A stretch of DNA of 38,718 bases from Oleiagrimonas sp964608595 (GTDB lineage: Bacteria > Pseudomonadota > Gammaproteobacteria > Xanthomonadales > Rhodanobacteraceae): NCBI GenBank assembly GCA_964608595.1, contig CAZSOU010000017.1:1-38718 (forward strand). The letters are read 5' to 3'. Below, in pieces: positions 7,206 through 13,690 of the stretch (within the stretch, counting starts at the first letter, position 1; each line of letters starts with the position of its first letter). The translations under genes and the position numbers were made by a program. A model generated the notes under the pieces. That model did no database searches. It saw only the letters and a program-made list of their open reading frames with translations, and was not told the DNA's origin.

Positions 7206-7774
7206 CGGTGTGGATTCCTGATCCACGGCAGTACACGGAAGCGCGGCGGCTCCGTGACGATGGCATGACTTTGGATAACATCGGACGTGCTATTGGTGTG
7301 ACCACGGCCCGCGTGCGGACACTTATTCGTTACGCTGACTTTGAGGCGAACCATGACGCCAAGTGGCTGCGCGGCCTAAGTACACAAGCCGTCAACGCTC
7401 TATGGGATCGCGGTTGTAGGACACCTCACGAGGTCGCCGCTGTGTTGCCGACGTTGCCGCGCATGGGCGGAGTTGGTACCAAGACAGTCGCAGAAATTCG
7501 GGCGTGGCTTGTGCGGTTTGATATTCCAGACGCTGCGCCTTTGGATGTGCTTGGCGTGTCGTTGCAACGCGCGGCCATGTTGGAGGCTCTTCCACCTTCC
7601 CCCGATTGGATGGAAGGGCTTGGCACCCATGCGCGACGCTGCTTAGACGACCTTGGACTTCATACCATGCAAGCCACGGCGGAAAAGTTCCCCGACCTCG
7701 CGTTGTCGGCCTTGCCTCCTAACTATGGCCCGGTCACGCGGCAAGAGATCATCGCATGGCTGGCGGAACGTTAG
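7202..7774 (+). CDS. Putative DNA-binding protein with two alpha-CTD-like domains
   Basis: A 190-residue protein I cannot name. Residues 9-45 look like a helix-turn-helix (EARRLRDDGMTLDNIGRAIG, then TTARVRTLIRYADF). Residues about 57-102 resemble the C-terminal domain of the RNA polymerase alpha subunit: LSTQAVNALWDRGCRTPHEV, then GVGTKTVAEIRAWL, a helix-hairpin-helix fold that binds DNA. Residues about 140-188 repeat the pattern more weakly (LGTHARRCLDDLGLHTMQAT, PVTRQEIIAWL). It overlaps the XRE gene (ATGA) and nearly touches the resolvase gene. DNA binding is likely; a role in transcription or in recombination-site assembly is inference. Confidence 0.6.
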   Translation: MTVWIPDPRQYTEARRLRDDGMTLDNIGRAIGVTTARVRTLIRYADFEANHDAKWLRGLSTQAVNALWDRGCRTPHEVAAVLPTLPRMGGVGTKTVAEIRAWLVRFDIPDAAPLDVLGVSLQRAAMLEALPPSPDWMEGLGTHARRCLDDLGLHTMQATAEKFPDLALSALPPNYGPVTRQEIIAWLAER

Positions 7775-7776
7775 AT

Positions 7777-8409
7777 ATGCGCGTTGCTCGCATCTACATG
7801 CGCGTCAGCACCGACACGCAAGACCTGGAACGGCAAGAACGCCTCATCGAGAGCGCGCAGCAAGCCGGCTACTACGTTGCCGGCGTCTACCGCGAGAAAG
7901 CCTCCGGCGCTCGCGCCGACCGGCCCGAGCTGCTACGGCTGATCCACGACTTGCAGCCTGGTGAAGTCGTGGTGGCGGAAAAGATGGATCGCATTTCCCG
8001 CCTGCCTTTGGCCGAGGCCGAAAAGCTGGTGGCCGAAATCCGCGCCAAAGGCGCACGGCTGGCCATCCCCGGCGTGGTGGACTTGTCCGAGCTGGTCAAG
8101 AACGCCACTGGCGTGGCCAAGGTCGTGCTTGAAGGCGTCCAGGACATGCTTTTGCGCATGGCCTTGCAGATTGCCCGCGACGACTATGAAGACCGCCGCG
8201 AACGGCAGCGCCAGGGTATTGCTGTCGCCAAGGCTCGCGGTCGGTACACCGGCCGCAAACCGAACCTTGCCTTGCATCGTCGCATCATCGCATTGCGCGA
8301 GGCTGGACACAGCATCACCGAGACGGCGCGGCTTGCCGAATGCAGCAAGAGCCAAGTCAATAAAGTGTGGTCGAAGGCCAAAACCAAGGCCAAAAGGAAA
8401 ACATCATGA
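7777..8409 (+). CDS. Serine recombinase (resolvase family)
   Basis: A 210-residue small serine recombinase. The N-terminal catalytic domain begins RIYMRVSTDTQDLERQ with the nucleophile Ser11 and Arg9; EKMDRISRLP near residue 70 supplies further active-site residues. A long helix (about 115-150) leads to a C-terminal helix-turn-helix (ITETARLAECSKSQVNKVW). Length and order match plasmid resolvases that resolve multimers or cointegrates. The start at 7777 is chosen by homology to the usual family N-terminus; an in-frame ATG at 7756 would add seven residues. No clear three-subsite res site was found nearby. It overlaps the next gene by ATGA. Confidence 0.9.
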   Translation: MRVARIYMRVSTDTQDLERQERLIESAQQAGYYVAGVYREKASGARADRPELLRLIHDLQPGEVVVAEKMDRISRLPLAEAEKLVAEIRAKGARLAIPGVVDLSELVKNATGVAKVVLEGVQDMLLRMALQIARDDYEDRRERQRQGIAVAKARGRYTGRKPNLALHRRIIALREAGHSITETARLAECSKSQVNKVWSKAKTKAKRKTS

Positions 8410-8825
8410 CCAAGCGAACGACAACCGTCACTTTCGCGCTTGCCGTCGCGGTTATGGCTGGCATTGCGCTGGTTGGCCAAGGCTTTGCCCCGGCGTCTGC
8501 TACACAGCCGCCGGGTTCCGTGCCGGCACCGCTGGCCAGCCCTTCGGCCTGTCCCGTGGTGGGTAGGCTCGAAAACATCGGCTATACCGTGGCGGCCTTG
8601 GGCAAGCCGCCCGTGCCGACTCGTTTGGGTGTATCCCATGGCCTGGTCTTGTGGGTACAAGGAGGCGTACCCGTGGCGTGGGTCGGCCGGAGCGTGGCGT
8701 ACTGCCCGGACGCCGAAGGCAAACCCGGCAAGGTGTGCATCGAGGGCCGCTGCACTGTAACGGTACCCGCACCTGGTGGGAGGGCGGACGCTGGCCCCAT
8801 CAATCGCGGAGCTACCCCGAAGTAG
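8406..8825 (+). CDS. Exported protein of unknown function
   Basis: A 139-residue protein with a signal peptide or anchor at residues about 8-30 (VTFALAVAVMAGIALVGQGF), then a Pro/Ala-rich linker and a small domain with four cysteines (SACPVV, YCPD, VCIEGRC). AAGGA lies 8 bases before the ATG, which overlaps the resolvase stop codon. The cysteine pairs suggest disulphides in the periplasm, perhaps a TraF-like or TrbI-like peptidase remnant; VPAPLASP and GGVPVAWVGRS give no firm match. Its coupling to a resolvase gene is unusual. Confidence 0.6.
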   Translation: MTKRTTTVTFALAVAVMAGIALVGQGFAPASATQPPGSVPAPLASPSACPVVGRLENIGYTVAALGKPPVPTRLGVSHGLVLWVQGGVPVAWVGRSVAYCPDAEGKPGKVCIEGRCTVTVPAPGGRADAGPINRGATPK

Positions 8826-8845
8826 CCGAACGGCGGTTGTCGCTA

Positions 8846-9102
8846 ACCACGAATCCCTCACGTTGCGTTGACCTTGACGCTACCGGACGGGCGCAGACAC
8901 CGGGCCAATTCATTTCCAATACTCCGCCGGGCTGACTTGGTGCTGGCCTTGGGGTACTGCGGCCTGAATCGCTGGTTCTGACCACTCCCGTGCACGTTTA
9001 CGGGCTTGAAGGTGCATCTTGCCACCGCTGGCCACTTGGCAACGCCTGCGGCGTCCTCCACTGCGTTGCGGCCCTTCGGGTGCAAAGCGTCCTGTATCGC
9101 GG
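8846..9102 (+). promoter_or_regulatory. Leader region L, copy 1, before the RadC-like gene
   Basis: The 323-bp gap 8826-9148 holds no convincing gene. It shares two blocks with the leader of the gene at 37498: CACGAATCCCT (8848-8858 and 37317-37327) and a 24-bp block beginning CTGCGTTGCGGCCCTTCGGG (9061-9084 and 37406-37429). The sequence between the blocks has diverged in length. It may carry promoter or 5' leader signals. Confidence 0.5.
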
Positions 9103-9148
9103 CGGCCGGGCTGCACCACGCCCGATCACTTACCACAGGAGTTCAAGC

Positions 9149-9634
9149 ATGAAGGCAACACGCGATTCCGACGGCCGGTTCACCATCGAAGGCAAGGCCA
9201 GCATCAAGGAGCTTTTCGCCTTGGCGGAACAGACGTATTGGGAAGACATCCTGATCGGCCCTGCCCTGACGCGCCCTGACGACTCGGGTAGCTTCCTCAA
9301 GGCCAAGATGATGCACCTGCCTTACGAGGTCTTCGCGGTTCTTTTCCTCGACAACCGTCACCGCGTACTCGGCTTCAAGGAGCTTTTCCGGGGCACGATT
9401 GATGGGGCCAGCGTCCACCCTCGTGAGGTGGTCCGCGAGTGCCTGAACTTCAATGCAGCGGCCGTGATCTTTGCTCACAACCACCCCAGCGGGGTTGCCG
9501 AACCTTCGCGGGCTGATCGAGCTATCACAAACACCCTTCGGGACGCCCTCAACCTGATCGGGGTTCGCGTCCTCGATCACCTGGTAGTTGGCCAGGGTGC
9601 TCCGGTCTCGATGGCGGCACGCGGGTTGATCTAA
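9149..9634 (+). CDS. radC: RadC-like JAB-domain protein
   Basis: A 161-residue protein of the RadC/JAB (MPN) family. It has the metal-binding signature HNHPSGVAEPSRAD (His110, His112 and Asp123) and Glu60 in YEVFAVLFLD, the expected JAMM glutamate region. The N-terminal helix-hairpin-helix of chromosomal RadC is absent, as in most plasmid and integrative-element versions. The biochemical role of RadC is unsettled; mobile copies often sit with anti-restriction and establishment genes. CAGGAG lies 7 bases before the ATG; starts further upstream lack such a site. A strong terminator follows. Confidence 0.9.
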   Translation: MKATRDSDGRFTIEGKASIKELFALAEQTYWEDILIGPALTRPDDSGSFLKAKMMHLPYEVFAVLFLDNRHRVLGFKELFRGTIDGASVHPREVVRECLNFNAAAVIFAHNHPSGVAEPSRADRAITNTLRDALNLIGVRVLDHLVVGQGAPVSMAARGLI

Positions 9635-9650
9635 CCCGCACCGCCCAAGA

Positions 9651-9676
9651 AAAAGCCCGCCGGTTGGCGGGCTTTT
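9651..9676. terminator. Bidirectional hairpin terminator
   Basis: AAAAGCCCGCC-ggtt-GGCGGGCTTTT, perfect 11-bp arms with an A tract on one side and a T tract on the other. It separates the converging RadC-like and TrbM-like genes and can serve both. Confidence 0.9.
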
Positions 9677-9698
9677 AGTGTGCGGTCGATCCAGCGCC

Positions 9699-10082
9699 TT
9701 ACAAACTTGGGAGCCTGCCGAACCGACGCTGCACCTTGGCAATGTCCGATGCGCGGCATTGCGTGCATTTTTCCAGCCACGCCTTGCGCTTCTTGGCGGT
9801 CGCTTCGGGATTCATTCCGCCGATCTTGTAGTCCTTGATGCGGAAGTATTCCGTGACGTACTTGGTGCACTGCACGGGTTTGGTGCCCGCCATGATGACC
9901 TGCGTCAGGCACATGATTGCGCCGGCGGCGTCTTGGCCAGGCGGGATGTAGTTGCTTGCTCCGCCACCGCCGCCGCGTTCTACGGGGATCTTCGCTTTCT
10001 TGCGTGCGAAGGCCGGGCTTGCCGTCATTGCCGCAACAGCAATGAGCAGGACAAGTTGAATGGTGATGTTGCGGTACTTCAT
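9699..10082 (-). CDS. trbM: TrbM/KikA-family conjugal transfer protein
   Basis: A 127-residue periplasmic protein. A signal peptide spans residues 1-27 (VLLIAVAAMTASPAFA, then RKK). The mature part has four cysteines in the spacing typical of the TrbM/KikA family: AIMCLTQVIMAG, QCTKYVTEYFRIKDYKIGG and WLEKCTQCRASD. Family members accompany IncP and IncN transfer systems; their molecular role is poorly known and KikA was named for killing of Klebsiella. It is separated from the main virB operons by 18 kb, but its upstream region carries the CACTTTGCAT motif shared with the virB promoters, so it may be co-regulated. Confidence 0.75.
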   Translation of the reverse strand: MKYRNITIQLVLLIAVAAMTASPAFARKKAKIPVERGGGGGASNYIPPGQDAAGAIMCLTQVIMAGTKPVQCTKYVTEYFRIKDYKIGGMNPEATAKKRKAWLEKCTQCRASDIAKVQRRFGRLPSL

Positions 10083-10151
10083 TCCTTGAACCTCCCTTGG
10101 GTGGTGGTGTTGCCGCTTTCGATGGCGCGTTCAGCTTAAACCATTTTGGGG

Positions 10152-10161
10152 CACTTTGCAT
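10152..10161 (-). promoter_or_regulatory. CACTTTGCAT operator-like site upstream of trbM
   Basis: One copy of the motif found as inverted pairs before virB7 (28400-28418) and virB1 (36953-36972). It is about 70 bp upstream of the trbM start, in AT-rich DNA (GCATTTTAATTTCAC) just before repeat R. Confidence 0.5.
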
Positions 10162-10180
10162 TTTAATTTCACACCTTCCG

Positions 10181-10654
10181 AAGCCCATAAGGCGCACTCG
10201 GGCCGTGGCTTCGCCACCGTCTATGTTGTGCTGCGCATCGAGCCACCTGCGGTGTCTCGCCCCTGGCGGGCTGCCAGCGACTCGGCTTGACCGCAGACAG
10301 GGCACGCCCTGGGCGGCTTCGCCACCCCGGCCATGCGCCTGCGCCGATAGTGATTTCTCGCCGGCGTGGCCGGCTGCGAAACCGACGGCGGCCGTGTGCG
10401 GCCCTGCGGGGGATTCGGGCGCATAGCGCCCTGCTCCCCCACCTGCCCTGGTGGGCAGGTGGTTCCCCCTGAACCTTCACCCATGGCGGCCATGTCAAGG
10501 GCCGCTACGGGCACCGGGTCAGTCGCTGCGCTCCATCCCGCACCACTGCCCTTCACTGCGGGCTGCGCCCGCCTTCCTTGACATTGCCATGGCTTCCGGT
10601 TGCCCGGTCGGCGTTTTCAACATGCGACGCGGCAACGCCGCTTGTTGAAACCGA
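10181..10654 (+). repeat. Repeat R, full copy 2
   Basis: 474 bp, with no difference seen from 1-474 and 38245-38718. The left boundary follows ACACCTTCCG and the right boundary is followed by the leader ACCGACTAGGAGC and a start codon 21 bases on. Hairpins correspond to 10439-10462 and 10615-10650. It opens the cluster of small genes leading to trfA. Confidence 0.92.
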
Positions 10655-10674
10655 ACCGACTAGGAGCTTTGGGC

Positions 10675-10851
10675 ATGAATGACACGATATTGCAGGTCTT
10701 GCGGGATGCTGCCGCTTGTTGGGCAAACGAGATTGAAACCTACATCTTGCACGACGCGGTTGTGTTGAGTGACCAGGACACCGTAGAGGCGCGTCAGTTC
10801 GAGCTGGCCGCTATTCGTGACGCTTTGGATTCGACTGCCAAGGAGGTGTGA
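10675..10851 (+). CDS. Small acidic hypothetical protein
   Basis: A 58-residue unknown protein, mostly helical and acidic (VLRDAAACWANEIETYILHD, then DTVEARQFELAAIRDALDST). TAGGAG lies 8 bases before the ATG, in a leader shared with the gene at 2459. It is the first gene after the second R repeat and ends just before the DUF2958 gene, with which it is probably co-transcribed. Confidence 0.6.
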   Translation: MNDTILQVLRDAAACWANEIETYILHDAVVLSDQDTVEARQFELAAIRDALDSTAKEV

Positions 10852-10853
10852 CC

Positions 10854-11243
10854 ATGACGAACGAGAACCTTTCACCCGTGATCGATTTTTTCCAGTACAT
10901 GCCTTTGCAGCAGGTGCGGGCCATAGCGGCCGGCCTGCGGGGCGAGGAAAAGGCGTTCTTTCAAGACACCGTGACGACGCTGGCGCGGATCATTACGACC
11001 ATGCCCAAGACGCGGGAAACCGATGGCCAGGGCGATGACGCGATTGCGTACCTGCACTATTTCATGGGTGGGTTCGACTGGTACATCACCGAACGCGACA
11101 TGGAGCGCGAACAGTTGCAGGCGTTCGGGCTGGCCGACATGGGTTGCCCGGAAGTGGGATACATCAGCATTGTGGAACTGATCGCCAATGGTGTGGAGCT
11201 TGATTTGCACTGGACACCGAAGCCGTTGAAGGCCGTCAAATAG
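10854..11243 (+). CDS. DUF2958-like protein
   Basis: A 129-residue protein. The second half matches what I know of DUF2958 proteins of plasmids and integrative elements: GGFDWYITERDMEREQLQAF, then CPEVGYISIVELIANGVEL and a final DLHWTPKPL. These are small acidic proteins of unknown function, often near anti-restriction genes. AGGAGG with a 7-base gap fixes the ATG at 10854; a GTG two codons earlier is less well placed. It is soluble with no signal. Confidence 0.65.
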   Translation: MTNENLSPVIDFFQYMPLQQVRAIAAGLRGEEKAFFQDTVTTLARIITTMPKTRETDGQGDDAIAYLHYFMGGFDWYITERDMEREQLQAFGLADMGCPEVGYISIVELIANGVELDLHWTPKPLKAVK

Positions 11244-11268
11244 ACGGCCAAACGGGCGTGGGTAGTCC

Positions 11269-11304
11269 TTGACTTTATGCCATTGGCATATGACAATGGC
11301 ATAA
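11269..11304 (+). promoter_or_regulatory. Promoter overlapped by a perfect inverted repeat
   Basis: TTGACT (11269-11274), a 17-bp spacer and GACAAT (11292-11297) form a plausible promoter. TTATGCCATT (11275-11284) and AATGGCATAA (11295-11304) are perfect inverted 10-mers with a 10-bp centre, covering spacer and -10. This looks like a repressor operator controlling the series of genes that starts at 11324. Confidence 0.65.
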
Positions 11305-11323
11305 CGGTAATGGAGGGAGTGAG

Positions 11324-11539
11324 ATGAAAAACGCGAGTCACGCGCTCAAGCACTACTACCGGCAGTGTCGGGATCACCAGGTGGCGACCTATAGCGATTC
11401 GCTGCTATACATCGACGGCGTGAACCAACGGCAGTTCACCGGCGGCGGTGCCGCTTATGGACACCACGCCGAGGCGGCAATCAATTACGCCAGGGGGCAA
11501 ATTCGCTTTCGGAAGCGGTTGAAGGAGATAACAGCATGA
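11324..11539 (+). CDS. Small hypothetical protein
   Basis: A 71-residue unknown basic protein with GGAGGGAGTGAG before the ATG, a strong ribosome-binding site. It is rich in Tyr, His and Arg (HALKHYYRQCRDHQVATYSD). It is the first gene behind the operator-promoter at 11269-11304, and its stop overlaps the next start (ATGA). The series continues without breaks to 12714. Confidence 0.6.
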   Translation: MKNASHALKHYYRQCRDHQVATYSDSLLYIDGVNQRQFTGGGAAYGHHAEAAINYARGQIRFRKRLKEITA

Positions 11540-11775
11540 AAGTCACGATTGACCTGGAAGACGCTGGCGCGGCCGTGGCTGCGTTGCAGCACAGCACGGA
11601 ATCGGCCGAGCGCCAGTTGCGGCATGTGTTGGGCATGTCGCAAGACACCACGTACAGCGAAGAAACCCGGCAGACGTTCGCCAAGGCTGCGGAATGGGGT
11701 CGTCGCCGATTGATGGCCTTGCGTGTTTTGCATGCGGCCCTTGTAGATGCCTCACACGAAGGAGTCACGCCATGA
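11536..11775 (+). CDS. Small hypothetical protein
   Basis: A 79-residue unknown protein. The N-terminus is a short beta-like strand (MKVTIDLEDAG), then mostly helix (AAVAALQHSTESAERQLRHV, FAKAAEWGRRRLMALRVLHA). It overlaps the preceding and following genes by ATGA, so it is translated by coupling. No membrane segment and no known motif. Confidence 0.6.
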   Translation: MKVTIDLEDAGAAVAALQHSTESAERQLRHVLGMSQDTTYSEETRQTFAKAAEWGRRRLMALRVLHAALVDASHEGVTP

Positions 11776-12074
11776 GCGAGAAAGATGCAACCACTGAAGC
11801 CATCGAGTCATTGCAGCGCCTGTTGACGATTGCCCAAGGCGACACCGGGCAGTGCCGGCGTGTCGCCAGCTTTTTGCTGGCCTGGTGGAACGCTGGCGCT
11901 TGTGGCGGATTCGACTTGACCGATCTGTGGGCACTTGATGCCGACATTTGCCGCGACATGCTGCGGGTGTTCGGTTTGGTCGCCGGGGTGCGGGAGTATC
12001 CCGACCGGTTGTTGCCTGGTAGCCGTGAGGCATTCGAACGGCTGGCCAAAGAGCGCATGGAGGCGGCTGCGTGA
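11772..12074 (+). CDS. Hypothetical protein (resembles DUF7673)
   Basis: A 100-residue protein with a distinctive core: ESLQRLLTIAQGDTGQCRRV, FLLAWWNAGACGGFDLTDLW, then DADICRDMLRVFGLVAG. I associate this pattern with a family of small proteins from plasmids and integrative elements (DUF7673, tentative) of unknown function. It is soluble and helical. The ATG overlaps the stop of the gene before it and its own stop overlaps the GTG start of the next gene, so it lies in the middle of a coupled series. Confidence 0.6.
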   Translation: MSEKDATTEAIESLQRLLTIAQGDTGQCRRVASFLLAWWNAGACGGFDLTDLWALDADICRDMLRVFGLVAGVREYPDRLLPGSREAFERLAKERMEAAA

Positions 12075-12295
12075 GCAAGAAACCTGCCGGCTTGGCCTAC
12101 CCTGCCCGTGCCGACTTGCGGCCGACAGCGGGCGAGGTACGCGACATGCGGGCCAAGTACGACTTGACCATGGCCGAGGCCGCCCATGCTGTGCATGTTG
12201 ACCAAAGCGCATGGAGCCGCTGGGAGGATGGCAAGCGCCGCATGAGCGCGGCCGCGTGGGAACTGTTCTTGATGAAGTTGGGAGAGAAGCCATGA
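12071..12295 (+). CDS. Small XRE-like DNA-binding protein
   Basis: A 74-residue protein that is little more than a helix-turn-helix: GEVRDMRAKYDLTMAEAAHA, then VDQSAWSRWEDGKRRMSAAAWELF, the pattern of XRE-type domains. The GTG start overlaps the stop of the gene before (GTGA), and its stop overlaps the next start (ATGA). It is the only DNA-binding protein in this gene series and may bind the inverted repeat at 11275-11304; that link is inference. Confidence 0.75.
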   Translation: MSKKPAGLAYPARADLRPTAGEVRDMRAKYDLTMAEAAHAVHVDQSAWSRWEDGKRRMSAAAWELFLMKLGEKP

Positions 12296-12714
12296 ACGAC
12301 GACGACATGAAGGCGTTGGCGACCACCGACCCGGCGGCCGCTGCACGTGCTTTCCATGACCAGATGCTGGGCGAGCCGATGCCACACGAGGATGCCGAAT
12401 GGCACTTTCAGCCGATCCCGCCCGAGGTAGACCGTCCTTCCATGGGTTGGCGTTTCACCTGCGCCATTGGCCGCTGCGTTCGGTTTGTACTGTTCGCGCT
12501 GTTGTCGTTTTTCCGGCCCGTGGTGTCGTTCCTGGTGGGTGCGTTGGCCTTGTTGTGCCTGGTGGGCGCGGCCATCGCGTATTGGGGCGCCCATGAGCCG
12601 ATGAACGAGTGTTTGATGGTGGCGGGCGTCGGCGTGGCCTGCATCATCTTCCGGCCGATGTATGACGGCCTGGTGATCCGGCTGGCCCCGCCCGACCGTG
12701 AAGTGTTCTTTTGA
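12292..12714 (+). CDS. Hypothetical membrane protein
   Basis: A 140-residue protein. An acidic N-terminal cytosolic part (about 50 residues) is followed by hydrophobic segments at about residues 62-102 (FVLFALLSFFRPVVSFLVGA, LALLCLVGAAIAYWG) and 107-125 (LMVAGVGVACIIF), probably two or three membrane passes. The family is not recognised. The ATG overlaps the preceding stop codon. It ends the tightly coupled series; the next gene has its own ribosome-binding site. Confidence 0.65.
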   Translation: MNDDDMKALATTDPAAAARAFHDQMLGEPMPHEDAEWHFQPIPPEVDRPSMGWRFTCAIGRCVRFVLFALLSFFRPVVSFLVGALALLCLVGAAIAYWGAHEPMNECLMVAGVGVACIIFRPMYDGLVIRLAPPDREVFF

Positions 12715-12734
12715 CCATGAGTAGGAGCAAAACC

Positions 12735-13112
12735 ATGTACGCAATCTACGACCGATCCAGTGACGACGTGCTGGGCGTGTACTCAGCCGAAAGTGAAGAT
12801 GCTGCCCTCGATCAACTGGCCCAAGACCGCGAACACCCGAGCTTGACCGACTGGCTGGCCAGCGATGCCACCTTGCAACGTGAATCCTTCCGGCTGGCCG
12901 ACGCCGCTGAACTGATGGCCGACCAGGGCCGCGCCCTTGATGGCCCGAGCTATCGCGGCTGGCGGTGGTATGACCGGGCGGTTAGCGATCGACTCAAAGC
13001 CGAGGCCGGCTATCCCGGCGTATACCTGCCCGCCACGGCAGCTTGTTCCGGTTGGTGGCCATCGAAAGAGCAAGCCGCACTCGCGGCTATTCGCCCCCAC
13101 GCCGGAGATTGA
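12735..13112 (+). CDS. Hypothetical protein
   Basis: A 125-residue soluble protein. It starts with a short beta strand (MYAIYDRSSDDVLGVYSAES) followed by an acidic helix and a Trp/Tyr-rich C-terminal half (SYRGWRWYDRAVSDRLKAEA). The N-terminus resembles small domains that carry a YAIYD strand, but I cannot name the family. The ATG at 12735 follows TAGGAG by 7 bases; earlier in-frame starts lack such a site. Confidence 0.6.
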   Translation: MYAIYDRSSDDVLGVYSAESEDAALDQLAQDREHPSLTDWLASDATLQRESFRLADAAELMADQGRALDGPSYRGWRWYDRAVSDRLKAEAGYPGVYLPATAACSGWWPSKEQAALAAIRPHAGD

Positions 13113-13113
13113 C

Positions 13114-13317
13114 ATGAAACCCATGACCGCCTTTTCCCTTGGTTCGGGCTTTCTCGGGCTGGCGCTTTTTGCACCTGTGCCCTTCTGGTTGCACATGGCC
13201 AGCCTCACGGCTGGGTTGGGCTTGGGAGCGTGGGGGCTTGTCTTCTTGTGGTTCGCCAGGCAATCCGCTGCGGCCACAGTCAGCGCCAACCGGCGCGGTG
13301 ATGATCGCCACGCCTGA
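13114..13317 (+). CDS. Small hypothetical membrane protein
   Basis: A 67-residue protein with two hydrophobic segments (FSLGSGFLGLALFAPVPFWL and MASLTAGLGLGAWGLVFLWF), about residues 7-50, and a short basic tail. CGGAG lies 7 bases before the ATG, which is inside the tight gap after the preceding gene. Not recognised. It may act with the other small membrane protein of the series. Confidence 0.55.
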   Translation: MKPMTAFSLGSGFLGLALFAPVPFWLHMASLTAGLGLGAWGLVFLWFARQSAAATVSANRRGDDRHA

Positions 13318-13396
13318 CACCAGCGAAAGCGCCCCCGCGAGCGTGCAACGAACACGCCGCGAGGACTTCCATAGTGCATTACGGAGGAACGCAACA

Positions 13397-13690
13397 ATGG
13401 CAACGCAAGAGCTTACCGAGACAGTCGCCGCCGCGTCCATCGTTGAGGCAACGATGACGCGTTTGCATGAACTGGCCGACGCGGCCCGCTTCTACCGGGG
13501 GCACCGCGCCGAGGGCACCGAATACACCAAGCGGCAGACGTTCATTCACTGGTCGGAGAGTACGGCCGAAGCACGTGGTTTCCTCGACTGTTTGGCCACG
13601 CTGCATGTTCTCAGCGAGAGCGAGGAAGCGGCGTGGTACGAATACATGAATGGTGAGCGTGATAAAGCGCCCGAAGGGGATGCGCCGTGA
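13397..13690 (+). CDS. Hypothetical protein upstream of trfA
   Basis: A 97-residue acidic helical protein (VEATMTRLHELADAARFYRG, then ESTAEARGFLDCLATLHVL). GGAGGAAC lies before the ATG. Its last codon overlaps the GTG start of trfA (GTGA), so it is translationally coupled to replication initiation. In IncP plasmids a single-strand binding protein gene sits upstream of trfA, but this protein does not look like SSB. Function unknown. Confidence 0.6.
   Translation: MATQELTETVAAASIVEATMTRLHELADAARFYRGHRAEGTEYTKRQTFIHWSESTAEARGFLDCLATLHVLSESEEAAWYEYMNGERDKAPEGDAP

Noticed and set aside
8858..9136. Reverse-strand frame of 92 codons before the RadC-like gene
   Set aside because: It lies in leader L, has no start signal, and is Arg/Gly/Gln-rich like other shadows in GC-rich leaders.
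1..10654. R as an insertion sequence or composite transposon
   Set aside because: No transposase, no terminal inverted repeats, and no target duplication could be seen at its edges.
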